A stretch of 14,854 nt of DNA from HGM04593 sp045613945 (GCA_045613945.1 JAZLBZ010000037.1:1-14854), one strand, 5' to 3'. Numbered from the stretch's first letter, positions 6,558-14,699 are shown. Translations and numbers: made by a program. Notes: a model not told the origin generated them from the sequence alone.

Positions 6558-7325
6558 ATGAAAAAAGTTCTTGTCGATTTAGTAGTGAAGGAGGTTCAGC
6601 AGGTCAACGCCAACTGTGTTCTGTTGGTAATGGCAAGCGATACCCCTTTCCCCGAGGTTCGTCCGGGACAGTTTGCGGAACTCCGTATTGACCAGACTCC
6701 TACGGTTGTGTTGCGTCGTCCCATTTCGGTACATAGTTTCAATGCCGAAAAGAATGAGATCGGTTTCCTAGTGCAGATTGTAGGTGATGGAACAAAATGG
6801 CTCGGTTCGCTCAAGGCCGGTGACAAGGTAAATACCCTGTTGCCACTTGGTAACGGCTTTACAATGCCTGTAGAGGCCGGTAAAAGGTATCTGCTTGTGG
6901 GCGGTGGCGTAGGCTCAGCTCCTTTGTACTACCTTGCCGAGGAACTGAAGAAGGGCGGCCATGAGTTTACAATCCTCATTGGTGCGCGCTCGGCAAAGGA
7001 TCTCTACTGCCGCGAGGCGTATGAGGCGCTTGGCAGGGTTGAATATACAACCGAGGATGGCTCGCTTGGTGAGAAGGGTTATGTAACCAACCATTCATTG
7101 CTTGCCGAGAAGTATGATTATATCTACACCTGTGGTCCGAAGCCTATGATGATGGCTGTTGCACGCTATGCGCGTGAGAACGGCATTGCCTGCGAGGTTT
7201 CGCTTGAGAACAAGATGGCGTGCGGCCTTGGTGCGTGTCTCTGCTGTGTCGAGGATACAAAGGAGGGGCACAAGTGTGTTTGTACAGATGGTCCGGTATT
7301 TTCAATTGATGAACTGAAATGGTAA
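6558..7325 (+). CDS. pyrK: Dihydroorotate dehydrogenase electron-transfer subunit (PyrK)
   Basis: Iron-sulfur flavoprotein subunit that passes electrons from the FMN of PyrD to NAD+ in the class 1B dihydroorotate dehydrogenase, in the cytoplasm. The 255 residues follow the ferredoxin-reductase-like plan. A beta-barrel FAD domain (about 1-105) contains RRPISV (53-58), the flavin-binding R-P-x-S motif. A nucleotide-binding domain (about 108-215) contains VGGGVGSAPL (114-123) and the TCGPKPMM motif (191-198). A C-terminal [2Fe-2S] segment has Cys222, Cys227, Cys230 and Cys242 in CGLGACLCC...CVCTDGPVF; the extra Cys229 and Cys240 are not in the usual ligand positions. The start codon is ATG at 6558. 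Its end overlaps pyrD by 7 bases, so the two subunits are translationally coupled. Identification is firm. Confidence 0.96.
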   Translation: MKKVLVDLVVKEVQQVNANCVLLVMASDTPFPEVRPGQFAELRIDQTPTVVLRRPISVHSFNAEKNEIGFLVQIVGDGTKWLGSLKAGDKVNTLLPLGNGFTMPVEAGKRYLLVGGGVGSAPLYYLAEELKKGGHEFTILIGARSAKDLYCREAYEALGRVEYTTEDGSLGEKGYVTNHSLLAEKYDYIYTCGPKPMMMAVARYARENGIACEVSLENKMACGLGACLCCVEDTKEGHKCVCTDGPVFSIDELKW

Positions 7326-8230
7326 AGACAGATGTTAAAATAGGCGGTCTGGAACTGAAGAATCCGGTCCTCACCGCGTCGGGAACATTCGGCTATGGCC
7401 TTGAATTTGCCGATTTTGTCGATTTAAACAAGTTGGGTGGCTTTATTGTAAAAGGTACAACCCTTAACCACCGCGAAGGCAATGCCTATCCGCGCAGCGC
7501 CGAGACTCCAATGGGAATGCTCAATGCTGTGGGCTTGCAGAACAAGGGCGTAGATTACTTTGCGGCTAATATCTATCCACAGCTGAAGGATCTCGATACG
7601 AATGTGCTTGTGAACGTTTCGGGCGCTTGTATCGACGATTATGTGGCTTGTGCCGAGAAGGTGGCTGCGCTTGACAAGATACCCGGTATCGAGTTGAATA
7701 TCTCTTGCCCTAATGTAAAGCAGGGCGGAATGGCATTTGGTGTGTTGCCACAGTCGGCAGCCGAGGTTGTTGCTGCGGTGCGCAAGGTCTATCCAAAGAC
7801 TCTTATTGTAAAGCTCTCTCCAAACGTTACTGATATCACTGAGATTGCCCGTGCTGTTGAGGGTGCCGGTGCCGACAGTGTTTCGCTCATCAACACCTTG
7901 CTGGGTATGGCCATTGACTCGGAAAAGCGCCGTCCTGTGCTCTCTACAATCACCGGTGGTATGAGCGGCCCTGCTGTGAAACCGATTGCTCTGCGCATGG
8001 TTTGGCAGGTTGCTAAGGCTGTCAAGATACCGGTGGTTGGTATTGGCGGTATAACAACAGGTGCCGATGCCATTGAGTTCCTCCTTGCGGGTGCAAGTGC
8101 TATTGAGGTGGGTACGGCCAACTTCATGAATCCTGCCGTTACAGGCGAAATTGTTGATTATATCGAGGATTATCTCGTGCGCCACAATATGAGTTCTGTT
8201 CAGGAACTTATTGGTGCTTTAGAGATCTGA
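7319..8230 (+). CDS. pyrD: Dihydroorotate dehydrogenase catalytic subunit, class 1B (PyrD)
   Basis: FMN-dependent TIM-barrel enzyme that oxidises dihydroorotate to orotate, the fourth step of de novo pyrimidine synthesis, and hands electrons to PyrK. The 303-residue length is typical of class 1B enzymes. Recognisable motifs: NPVLTASGTFGYG (15-27) near the flavin phosphate; VKGTT (44-48) with the conserved Lys45; NAVGLQNKG (69-77); ELNISCPNV (125-133), with Cys130 as the class 1 catalytic base; GGMSGPA (213-219); and GIGGI (241-245), which holds the FMN phosphate. Cys at position 130, rather than the Ser of membrane-bound class 2 enzymes, together with the adjoining pyrK, defines the NAD-linked type. 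It starts inside the last codons of pyrK and is followed by a terminator 25 bases later. Identification is firm. Confidence 0.97.
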   Translation: MVKTDVKIGGLELKNPVLTASGTFGYGLEFADFVDLNKLGGFIVKGTTLNHREGNAYPRSAETPMGMLNAVGLQNKGVDYFAANIYPQLKDLDTNVLVNVSGACIDDYVACAEKVAALDKIPGIELNISCPNVKQGGMAFGVLPQSAAEVVAAVRKVYPKTLIVKLSPNVTDITEIARAVEGAGADSVSLINTLLGMAIDSEKRRPVLSTITGGMSGPAVKPIALRMVWQVAKAVKIPVVGIGGITTGADAIEFLLAGASAIEVGTANFMNPAVTGEIVDYIEDYLVRHNMSSVQELIGALEI

Positions 8231-8255
8231 TGACTGGGTGAATGCCAGGATATGT

Positions 8256-8287
8256 AAAAATGACTCCCGCAGGCGGGAGTCATTTTT
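8256..8287. terminator. Bidirectional terminator between pyrD and trmD
   Basis: AATGACTCCCGC (8259-8270) and GCGGGAGTCATT (8273-8284) are perfect reverse complements with AG at the centre. There is a T run on the right (8283-8288) and five A residues on the left (8256-8260). It can therefore stop transcription of pyrKD from the left and of trmD from the right. Confidence 0.9.
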
Positions 8288-8309
8288 TATGCTGTTATTT
8301 TTTGTGTTA

Positions 8310-8321
8310 TTACAAATGTTT
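8310..8321 (+). repeat. Third exact copy of TTACAAATGTTT
   Basis: The same 12-base word as at 5757-5768 and, inverted, 5859-5870. A related TATACAAATGTAA follows at 8340-8352. Both lie in the short gap between the pyrD terminator and the end of trmD, where no promoter is expected. Confidence 0.5.
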
Positions 8322-8371
8322 TACTATTTAATATTGTATATACAAATGTAATTTTGTAAATATTTTTCTTG

Positions 8372-9046
8372 TTACTTCAAGAGGTCGGGACGTAGTAGTT
8401 TTGTGCGTTCAAGTGACTGTTCAAATTCCCATTGACGTATCTTTGCCTCGTGACCCGAGAGCAGCACATCGGGCACTTTCCATCCGTTGTACTCGGCCGG
8501 GCGTGTGTATACAGGTGCAGCAAGCAAATTGTCCTGGAAAGAGTCGCTCAAGGCCGATGTTTCGTCCGAAATTACGCCCGGAATTAGGCGAATGACCGCA
8601 TCGCAAATTACCTCTACTGCCAATTCGCCACCCGTCAGAACGTAGTCGCCAATACTTATCTCTTTAGTAATCAAGTGTTCGCGTATGCGGTGGTCTATTC
8701 CCTTATAATGGCCGCACAAAAAGATGAGATTTTCCTTCATTGAGAGCGAATTTGCCATTGGTTGGTCAAAAACCTGGCCGTCGGGGGTGGTATAAATGAC
8801 CTCATCGTAGTTTCTTTGGCTCTTCAGGTGCTTTATACAATTGTCAATAGGCTCAATTTTCATTACAAGTCCTGCGCATCCGCCAAATGGGTAATCATCG
8901 GTCTTGCGATGCTTGTCTGTTGTATAATCGCGTAAATTATGTAAACAAATTTCGGCATATCCGTTGCGCTGTGCACGACCCATTATTGAGGAGTTGAAGA
9001 AACTCTCCATCATCTCCGGGAATGTTGTAATAATGTCAACTCGCAT
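8372..9046 (-). CDS. trmD: tRNA (guanine-N1-)-methyltransferase (TrmD)
   Basis: SAM-dependent methyltransferase that makes m1G at position 37 of tRNAs reading CNN codons, preventing +1 frameshifting. The frame is open further upstream (to 9142), but the start is placed at ATG 9046. From there MRVDIITTFPEM matches the usual TrmD N-terminus, and the 224-residue length is normal. SPOUT-fold motifs are all present: DDYPFGGCAGLVMK (residues 50-63), LCGHYKGID (110-118), IGDYVLTGGELA (132-143, the trefoil-knot SAM site), DAVIRLIPGV (149-158) with the candidate general-base Asp149 and Arg153, and near the C-terminus LSGHEAKI. The cysteine in GGCAG is unremarkable. The gene is convergent with pyrD and divergent from gyrA, with its own upstream region. 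Identification is firm. Confidence 0.96.
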   Translation of the reverse strand: MRVDIITTFPEMMESFFNSSIMGRAQRNGYAEICLHNLRDYTTDKHRKTDDYPFGGCAGLVMKIEPIDNCIKHLKSQRNYDEVIYTTPDGQVFDQPMANSLSMKENLIFLCGHYKGIDHRIREHLITKEISIGDYVLTGGELAVEVICDAVIRLIPGVISDETSALSDSFQDNLLAAPVYTRPAEYNGWKVPDVLLSGHEAKIRQWEFEQSLERTKLLRPDLLK

Positions 9047-9104
9047 ATAGAATATATTTTTGTAAATTGTTATTTCTGCTGTTTGTGCTGTTTTCTTTTC
9101 GTCT

Positions 9105-9113
9105 GCGAAGATA
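9105..9113 (-). promoter_or_regulatory. Possible -7 element of trmD
   Basis: On the minus strand TATCTTCGC matches TAnnTTTGC with one mismatch and is identical to the -7 candidate of pyrK. It lies about 60 bases before the trmD start codon. No clear -33 box was found at the expected distance. Confidence 0.4.
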
Positions 9114-9142
9114 GTGAAATTTATTCTAATGGCTTTCTGCAA

Positions 9143-9428
9143 TCGCCAATTATTTCATTTCTCAGAATTTTTGCATTCCGTCCCACACAATAAAAAACCT
9201 CGCCCTACAGGATTATTTTAAAGCGGCACAAAGAGCGCACAGCCATTGCGCCCTGCTACAAAAGTGCGGCCTGCAGTCTCAGGATCAAAAAAATCGGCCG
9301 GTTGTACGGGTTCGATGCAAAAATCAAAATCTCAGCGCCTTGTTATTGCCCGTTTTTGGCCGTTTTAAGCGCTTTTGCTCTTAAAAACGGAATTATGGCG
9401 GTTCTGGGGCTTAATAAAACTTAAAATA
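9143..9428. other. Intergenic region upstream of gyrA and trmD
   Basis: No coding region is apparent. Between about 9210 and 9310 the sequence is locally more GC-rich than other intergenic DNA here. Visible structures are: GCGCA / TGCGC in a small hairpin at about 9235-9252; a terminator-like imperfect inverted repeat around 9189-9215 (AATAAAAAACCT ... AGGATTATT); and two overlapping left arms, 9350-9357 and 9360-9369, that can both pair with 9380-9390. A structured RNA or a supercoiling-responsive control region are possibilities only. Confidence 0.4.
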
Positions 9429-9429
9429 C

Positions 9430-9461
9430 TTGCTTCTTTCGGCAAATTTAAGTAATTTAGC
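9430..9461 (+). promoter_or_regulatory. Probable gyrA promoter
   Basis: TTG (9430-9432) is separated by 20 bases from TAATTTAGC (9453-9461), a one-mismatch match to TAnnTTTGC. The predicted leader is about 65 bases and very AT-rich. Confidence 0.5.
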
Positions 9462-9531
9462 GATGTATTTATATATAATAAGGTATAGAACACAAATAAA
9501 CAATAACATTAATTTTATAATACTAACTTAG

Positions 9532-12057
9532 ATGATTGAGAACGACAGAATTATTAAAGTCAATGTCGAGGAGGAGATGAAGTCGTCCTACATCGACTAT
9601 TCAATGTCGGTGATTGTGGCTCGTGCTTTGCCCGATGTTCGCGATGGATTGAAGCCTGTACACCGTCGTATCCTTTATGGTATGATGGAACTTGGCAACA
9701 CATCCGACAAGGCCTACAAGAAATCGGCACGTACCGTCGGTGATGTACTTGGTAAGTATCACCCACATGGCGACTCTTCAGTATATGGCGCGCTTGTACG
9801 TATGGCTCAGGATTGGGTTATGCGCTATCCGCTTATTGATGGCCAGGGTAACTTCGGTTCAATTGACGGCGACTCACCTGCGGCTATGCGTTATACCGAG
9901 GCACGTCTGCACAAGATTGGTGAGGAACTTGCACAGGATCTCTACAAGGAGACTGTAGATTTCCAACCCAACTATAACGACGAGTTTGAAGAGCCAACTG
10001 TCATGCCAACCCGCATACCTAACCTTTTGGTGAACGGTTCATCGGGTATTGCTGTAGGTATGGCAACAAATATCCCAACTCATAACCTCAGCGAGGTGCT
10101 CGATGCCTGTGTTGCATATATCGATAACCCGGAGATTGACACCGATGGATTGATGCAGCATGTTAAGGCCCCCGATTTCCCTACTGGCTGTGATATCTTT
10201 GGACTCAACGGTGTGCGCGATGCGTATGAGACCGGTCGTGGTCGTGTGATAATGCGTGCGGTAGCCGAGATTGAGTCGGGCACACACGAGAAGATTGTTG
10301 TTACTGCAATCCCTTACAACGTAAACAAGGAGGAACTTATCAAGGATATCGCCTCAATGGTCAATGAGAAGAAGATTGAGGGTATATCTAACATTAATGA
10401 CGAGTCTGACCAGTCGGGCATGCGCATTGTTATCGATGTTAAGCGTGATGCCAACGCCAACGTCATCCTTAACAAACTCTACAAGATGAGTTCTTTGCAG
10501 ACATCGTTCAGCGTGAACTGCATTGCTCTTGTAAAGGGTCGTCCGCAGTTGCTTACTCTCAAGGACTGCATCAGCAACTTTGTCGAGCACCGTCACGATG
10601 TTGTTATCCGCCGCACAAAATACGAACTTCGCAAGGCCGAGGAGCGTGCACACATCGTGGAGGGATTGATAATTGCATCGGACAACATTGACGAGGTTGT
10701 ACGTATCATCAAGGCTGCAAAGTCTCCGGCCGATGCACGTCAGGCACTCATGGAGCGTTTCAATCTCAGCGAGGTGCAGGCTGCTGCAATTGTGGAGATG
10801 CGTCTTGGACAGCTTACCGGTATTCAGCAGGACAAACTGCATGCCGAGTATGACGAACTCATGCGAAAGATTGAGTACTACAATGCAATCCTCACCGATG
10901 ACAATCTTTGCAAGCAGGTCATTAAGGACGAACTTTACGAAATCAAGGAGAAGTATGGTGACGAGCGCCGTTGCAAGATTGACTATAGCGCATCGAGCGA
11001 CTTCAACCCCGAGGATTTCTATGCCGATGATGAGATGGTCATCACAATATCTCACCTGGGATACATCAAGCGTACACCGCTCACCGAGTATCGCGCACAG
11101 AATCGTGGCGGCGTAGGCTCAAAGGGTAGCGACACTCGCGACAGCGACTTTATCGAGTATATCTACACTGCCACAATGCACAACACTATGCTGTTCTTTA
11201 CACAGCGTGGCAAGTGCTACTGGCTCAAGGTATATGAGATACCCGAGGGTAACAAGAACTCAAAGGGTCGCGCAATACAGAACCTGCTCAACATTGATGC
11301 CGATGATGCAGTGAATGCATTTGTCCGCGTAACAACGCTTGCCGACAAGAACTTCATTGAGAGCCACAACATCGTCTTCTGTACCAAGAATGGTATTATC
11401 AAGAAGACAAGCCTTGAGCAGTACTCACGTCCACGTACAAACGGCATCATTGCCATCACCATCCGCGAGGATGACAAGGTTATTTCGGTAGCCCTCACCG
11501 ATGGCGACAGCGATATCATCCTTGCAAATCGTGGCGGAAAGGCTGTCCGTTTCAACGAGAATACAGTGCGTGCTATGGGACGTACAGCAACAGGTGTCAA
11601 GGGTATGGACATTGCCGAGGACGACGAGGTTGTAGGCATGGTGGTACTGCCAAAGAGTGACGAGGTCGAGCATAGCCTGCTTGTCCTTTCGGAGCAGGGA
11701 TACGGCAAGCGTACAGCAACCGATGACTACCCAACAGTGGGTCGTGGCTGCAAGGGTGTTAAGACACTGCAGGTAACCGAGAAGACCGGCCAGCTTGTTG
11801 CTATTATGGATGTTAACAACGACAATGACCTGATGATTATCAACAAGTCGGGCATCACCATTCGCACATCGGTAGACCAGATACCTGTTCAGGGACGTGC
11901 AACACAGGGTGTGCGCATCATCAATCTTGGCAAGAAGAATGACTGCATTGGTTCGGTATGCAAGGTAACCCATGAAACCGAGGTTGAGGAGGATGCTGTT
12001 GCTCCCGAAACTGTAGAAGGCAACGCCATTGAAGTGGAAAACACAGACAATCAATAA
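9532..12057 (+). CDS. gyrA: DNA gyrase subunit A
   Basis: Catalytic breakage-reunion subunit of DNA gyrase, which with GyrB introduces negative supercoils. The product has 841 residues; the E. coli protein has 875. The winged-helix/tower part (about 1-490) contains KPVHRRILYGMMELG, the quinolone-determining region HPHGDSSVYG (77-86), and the DNA-cleaving Tyr121 in AAMRYTEARL. IPNLLVNGSSGIAVGMATNIP lies further on (shown here only as a landmark near residue 165). The C-terminal half is the DNA-wrapping beta-pinwheel. Its GyrA box is a weak version, QNRGGVG (523-529), against QRRGGKG in E. coli; the overall sequence still favours GyrA over ParC. The position equal to E. coli Asp87 is Gly86. An acidic tail rich in Glu and Asp ends the protein. 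Downstream, 29 bases separate it from a TPR protein gene with no terminator, suggesting cotranscription. Confidence 0.95.
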   Translation: MIENDRIIKVNVEEEMKSSYIDYSMSVIVARALPDVRDGLKPVHRRILYGMMELGNTSDKAYKKSARTVGDVLGKYHPHGDSSVYGALVRMAQDWVMRYPLIDGQGNFGSIDGDSPAAMRYTEARLHKIGEELAQDLYKETVDFQPNYNDEFEEPTVMPTRIPNLLVNGSSGIAVGMATNIPTHNLSEVLDACVAYIDNPEIDTDGLMQHVKAPDFPTGCDIFGLNGVRDAYETGRGRVIMRAVAEIESGTHEKIVVTAIPYNVNKEELIKDIASMVNEKKIEGISNINDESDQSGMRIVIDVKRDANANVILNKLYKMSSLQTSFSVNCIALVKGRPQLLTLKDCISNFVEHRHDVVIRRTKYELRKAEERAHIVEGLIIASDNIDEVVRIIKAAKSPADARQALMERFNLSEVQAAAIVEMRLGQLTGIQQDKLHAEYDELMRKIEYYNAILTDDNLCKQVIKDELYEIKEKYGDERRCKIDYSASSDFNPEDFYADDEMVITISHLGYIKRTPLTEYRAQNRGGVGSKGSDTRDSDFIEYIYTATMHNTMLFFTQRGKCYWLKVYEIPEGNKNSKGRAIQNLLNIDADDAVNAFVRVTTLADKNFIESHNIVFCTKNGIIKKTSLEQYSRPRTNGIIAITIREDDKVISVALTDGDSDIILANRGGKAVRFNENTVRAMGRTATGVKGMDIAEDDEVVGMVVLPKSDEVEHSLLVLSEQGYGKRTATDDYPTVGRGCKGVKTLQVTEKTGQLVAIMDVNNDNDLMIINKSGITIRTSVDQIPVQGRATQGVRIINLGKKNDCIGSVCKVTHETEVEEDAVAPETVEGNAIEVENTDNQ

Positions 12058-12086
12058 CTAACACATAAACATTAAACGTGATTGAC

Positions 12087-13361
12087 ATGAAAAAATTAGT
12101 ATTATCTTTAGCGATGGTTCTTGGCGCGACATTTGCGTTTGGACAGGAACTGACAAAAGAGGAATTAAAGCAGCAGAAGAGGCAGATTAAGGCTCTTATG
12201 AATGTTGTTAATGATGCTGAAACGAACTTGCAGAGCGACCCAGTCGGTGCTGCCAATGCACTTAGACCGGTGGTGAAAAACTCTTTGGTAAACAAGGATG
12301 CTCGTGTATGGTTTGTAAGCGCAACAGCAAAGAAGGCTGTGATAGATAATGAGAATAACAAGCGTGTAGAGGGTGCTGCATACAATGAAGAGATGCTTTA
12401 CTCATACACATACGAGGTTGGATATGACATTGAAAAGTGCGATGAGTGCGATAATCTCCCCGATGCAAAAGGTCGCATCAAGCCACGTTATGCCGAGCAG
12501 CTCAAGGTTCTCTACACACAGATGTATGGACAGTTCTATAATGCCGGTGCATACTACTATGGCAATGAGGACTACAGCAAGGCCTATGACCTCTTCAAGA
12601 TGTTCATTGACACAGCCGACAAACTGTACATGCTTCAGGTGATGCCAAAGGATACTGTGAATGTTCCTGTTGCAGCATACAACATGGCACTTTGTGGTAT
12701 GCAGTTGGAGGATTATGCAAAGGTGCTCACACACGTTGACATGGCATTGGCAAATGAGCAGATGGCACCTGCAGCATTCCGCTACAAGGCAGTTGCTTGT
12801 GTTGAACTTGGTGACACAGCCTCTTGGCTTGAACTCTGCAAAGAGGGTACAGCACGTTTCCCCGAGGATGCATACTTCAGCCAGTCGCTCATTCAGTATT
12901 ATGACAGTCGTGGCGAGAGCGACAAACTAAATGCCTTGGCCGATGATCTGATTGCTGCCGATCCAAACAATCCTTTGTTTGTTTACCTCAAGGGATACAT
13001 CCCACACCAGAAGGAGGATTACGACAGCGCAATTGAGTGGTACAACAAGACACTAGAGGTTGACCCAGATTACTCAAACGCTCTTTCAAACCTTGCACGC
13101 TGTTATTTGCAGAAGGCATATCTCTACAGTGTTGAGCAGTCATCAACAAAACTCAATGACAAGAAGAAGATTGCAAAGGATAAGGAGATTCTTAACGGTT
13201 ACTACAACCAGGCACTTCCTTTGTTGGAGAAATTGCGTGTTAACTGCCCCGACAAGACCGACCTTTGGTTGACAAACCTCATCAACTGCTACTACAATCT
13301 TAACATGTCTGACAAGGTTAAGGAACTCGAGAAGTTGCAGGAGTCTTTGTTCGAAGAGTAA
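12087..13361 (+). CDS. Secreted TPR-repeat protein downstream of gyrA
   Basis: Exported protein of unknown function built from tetratricopeptide repeats. The start is placed at ATG 12087; the upstream in-frame GTG at 12078 would only add three residues before the signal peptide MKKLVLSLAMVLGATFAFG (cleavage likely before QELT). Of 424 residues, about 20-140 are a charged helical region containing a CDECD motif. TPR-like helical pairs follow at roughly 146-180 (YYYGNEDYSKAYDLF), 193-226, 229-262, 262-296 and 297-350. The best match is YLKGYIPHQKEDYDSAIEWY...LEVDPDYSNALSNLARCY. No lipobox cysteine follows the signal, so it is probably periplasmic or loosely outer-membrane associated. TPRs suggest protein-protein contacts in envelope assembly. 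It probably shares a transcript with gyrA. Codon use resembles gyrA, suggesting fair expression. Confidence 0.88.
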   Translation: MKKLVLSLAMVLGATFAFGQELTKEELKQQKRQIKALMNVVNDAETNLQSDPVGAANALRPVVKNSLVNKDARVWFVSATAKKAVIDNENNKRVEGAAYNEEMLYSYTYEVGYDIEKCDECDNLPDAKGRIKPRYAEQLKVLYTQMYGQFYNAGAYYYGNEDYSKAYDLFKMFIDTADKLYMLQVMPKDTVNVPVAAYNMALCGMQLEDYAKVLTHVDMALANEQMAPAAFRYKAVACVELGDTASWLELCKEGTARFPEDAYFSQSLIQYYDSRGESDKLNALADDLIAADPNNPLFVYLKGYIPHQKEDYDSAIEWYNKTLEVDPDYSNALSNLARCYLQKAYLYSVEQSSTKLNDKKKIAKDKEILNGYYNQALPLLEKLRVNCPDKTDLWLTNLINCYYNLNMSDKVKELEKLQESLFEE

Positions 13362-13392
13362 AAATATCGCTCGTATACAGTAGACGAGTAAC

Positions 13393-13432
13393 AAAAAAAC
13401 ATAGGTTGCTAAAAAGCAACCTATGTTTTTTG
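13393..13432. terminator. Bidirectional terminator between TPR gene and aminotransferase
   Basis: ACATAGGTTGCT (13399-13410) pairs perfectly with AGCAACCTATGT (13415-13426) around AAAA. An A run on the left (13393-13399) and a T run on the right (13426-13431) give a terminator usable from both convergent genes. Confidence 0.92.
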
Positions 13433-13451
13433 TATCAATAGGTAAGTCCCT

Positions 13452-14654
13452 TTATGGCTCAATTCTGCCAGGGTACTGCTCAAGAGCCTTTCCCAACAGG
13501 AAGATAGCACGTTTCAGGTCGGACTTGTCAATGGCATATGCAATACGCACCTCGTTCTTGCCATATCCCTCCTCGCTGTAGAAACCTGATGCCGGAGCCA
13601 TCATAATTGTCTCTCCCTCGTAGTTGAAATCGGTGAGGCACCACTGGCAGAACTTGTCGCTGTCATCAATTGGCAGGCGTGCAACGGTGTAGAAAGCACC
13701 CATTGGGATAGGGGAGTAGACTCCCGGCAATTTGTTGAGCTCGTCTACAAGGCAATTTCTGCGCTCAATGTATTGTTCGTATGTGTTGATGGTGTAAGAA
13801 CGTGGAGCATCAATCGAAGCCTCGGCAATAACTTGGCCAAGCAATGGGGGGCTCAGACGTGCCTGGCAGAACTTCATAACAGCCTGGCGCACAGCGGTGT
13901 TCTTTGTGATGAGAGCACCAATTCTGATGCCACATTCCGAGTAACGCTTTGATACAGAGTCTATTAGTACAACATTGTCCTCAATGCCTTCAAGGTGGCA
14001 AGCCGAGATGTAAGGCGAACCTGTGTAGATGAATTCGCGGTAGACCTCATCCGAAAAGAGGAACAGATTATGCTTTTTTACAAGGTCGCGAATACGGTTC
14101 ATCTCGTTACGGGTGTAGAGATAACCGGTAGGATTGTTGGGGTTACATATCAGAATACCTCGTGTACGCTCATTTATCAACTCTTCAAAACGTTCCATTG
14201 GAGGCAAGGCAAACGACTCGTCGATGCTTGAACGTATTGGACGTATCACGGCACCGGCCGAAATGGCAAAAGCCATATAATTTGCGTATGCCGGTTCAGG
14301 AACAATAATCTCATCGCCAGGGTTCAAGCAGGTGAGAAATGCAAACAACACAGCCTCTGAACCACCTGATGTGACAATAATGTCATCAGGCTTAAGCTTT
14401 ATCTGATACTGGTCGTAATATTCAACAAGCTTCTCGCGCAACGAAAGAAAACCGTCGCTTGGGCTATATTCAAGAATTTTCTGATCAAACTTCTTTATTG
14501 CTTCAAGAGCAATGTCGGGTGAATTAAGGTCGGGCTGACCAATATTCAAATGATAAACCTTCAAGCCGCGTGCCTTTGCATCATTGGCAAAAGGCGCCAA
14601 TTTACGGATTGGTGACGAAGGCATCAGAACGGCTCTTTCTGACAATTCAGGCAT
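13452..14654 (-). CDS. Pyridoxal-phosphate-dependent aminotransferase, class I/II
   Basis: Cytoplasmic fold-type I aminotransferase, related to aspartate and aromatic amino-acid aminotransferases; the amino donor cannot be set from sequence. The 400 residues match the family. Landmarks: YHLNIGQPDLNSP (34-46) at the substrate-binding N-terminal segment; SGGSEA (96-101) near the cofactor phosphate; NPNNPTGYLY (171-180) with Asn174, the PLP-contacting residue of the NPxNPTG motif; SDEVYREF (201-208) with Asp202 binding the pyridine nitrogen and Tyr205; SVSKRYSECGIRIG (233-246) with Lys236 forming the Schiff base and Arg244 at the phosphate; and EVRIAYAI (368-375) with Arg370 binding the substrate carboxylate. 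All catalytic residues are intact. It is convergent with the TPR gene and has its own promoter upstream. Likely roles are aspartate, methionine or aromatic amino-acid transamination. Confidence 0.93.
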   Translation of the reverse strand: MPELSERAVLMPSSPIRKLAPFANDAKARGLKVYHLNIGQPDLNSPDIALEAIKKFDQKILEYSPSDGFLSLREKLVEYYDQYQIKLKPDDIIVTSGGSEAVLFAFLTCLNPGDEIIVPEPAYANYMAFAISAGAVIRPIRSSIDESFALPPMERFEELINERTRGILICNPNNPTGYLYTRNEMNRIRDLVKKHNLFLFSDEVYREFIYTGSPYISACHLEGIEDNVVLIDSVSKRYSECGIRIGALITKNTAVRQAVMKFCQARLSPPLLGQVIAEASIDAPRSYTINTYEQYIERRNCLVDELNKLPGVYSPIPMGAFYTVARLPIDDSDKFCQWCLTDFNYEGETIMMAPASGFYSEEGYGKNEVRIAYAIDKSDLKRAIFLLGKALEQYPGRIEP

Positions 14655-14690
14655 AGTAATATCTATATAAATTTAATTTTTCTATAATTT

Positions 14691-14699
14691 GCAAAATTA
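14691..14699 (-). promoter_or_regulatory. -7 promoter element of the aminotransferase gene
   Basis: On the minus strand TAATTTTGC is a full match to TAnnTTTGC and is identical to the -7 element of the peptidase gene. It lies about 36 bases before the start codon. A small palindrome, AATTCATTGAATT (14705-14717), lies directly upstream. Confidence 0.65.

Noticed and set aside
7424..8185. 253-codon open frame antisense to pyrD
   Set aside because: Entirely inside pyrD, whose motifs are unmistakable; no independent evidence.
9047..9142. 32-residue N-terminal extension of trmD
   Set aside because: Residues before MRVDIITTFPEM have no place in the TrmD family, and a promoter-like -7 word lies inside this stretch.
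9310..9325. GGGTTCGATGC, resembling a tRNA T-loop
   Set aside because: The flanking bases do not form a T-stem and no acceptor stem or anticodon arm can be found.
10354..11055. 233-codon open frame antisense to gyrA
   Set aside because: Shadow of gyrA, rich in Cys, Leu, His and Val as expected from the complement of biased codons.
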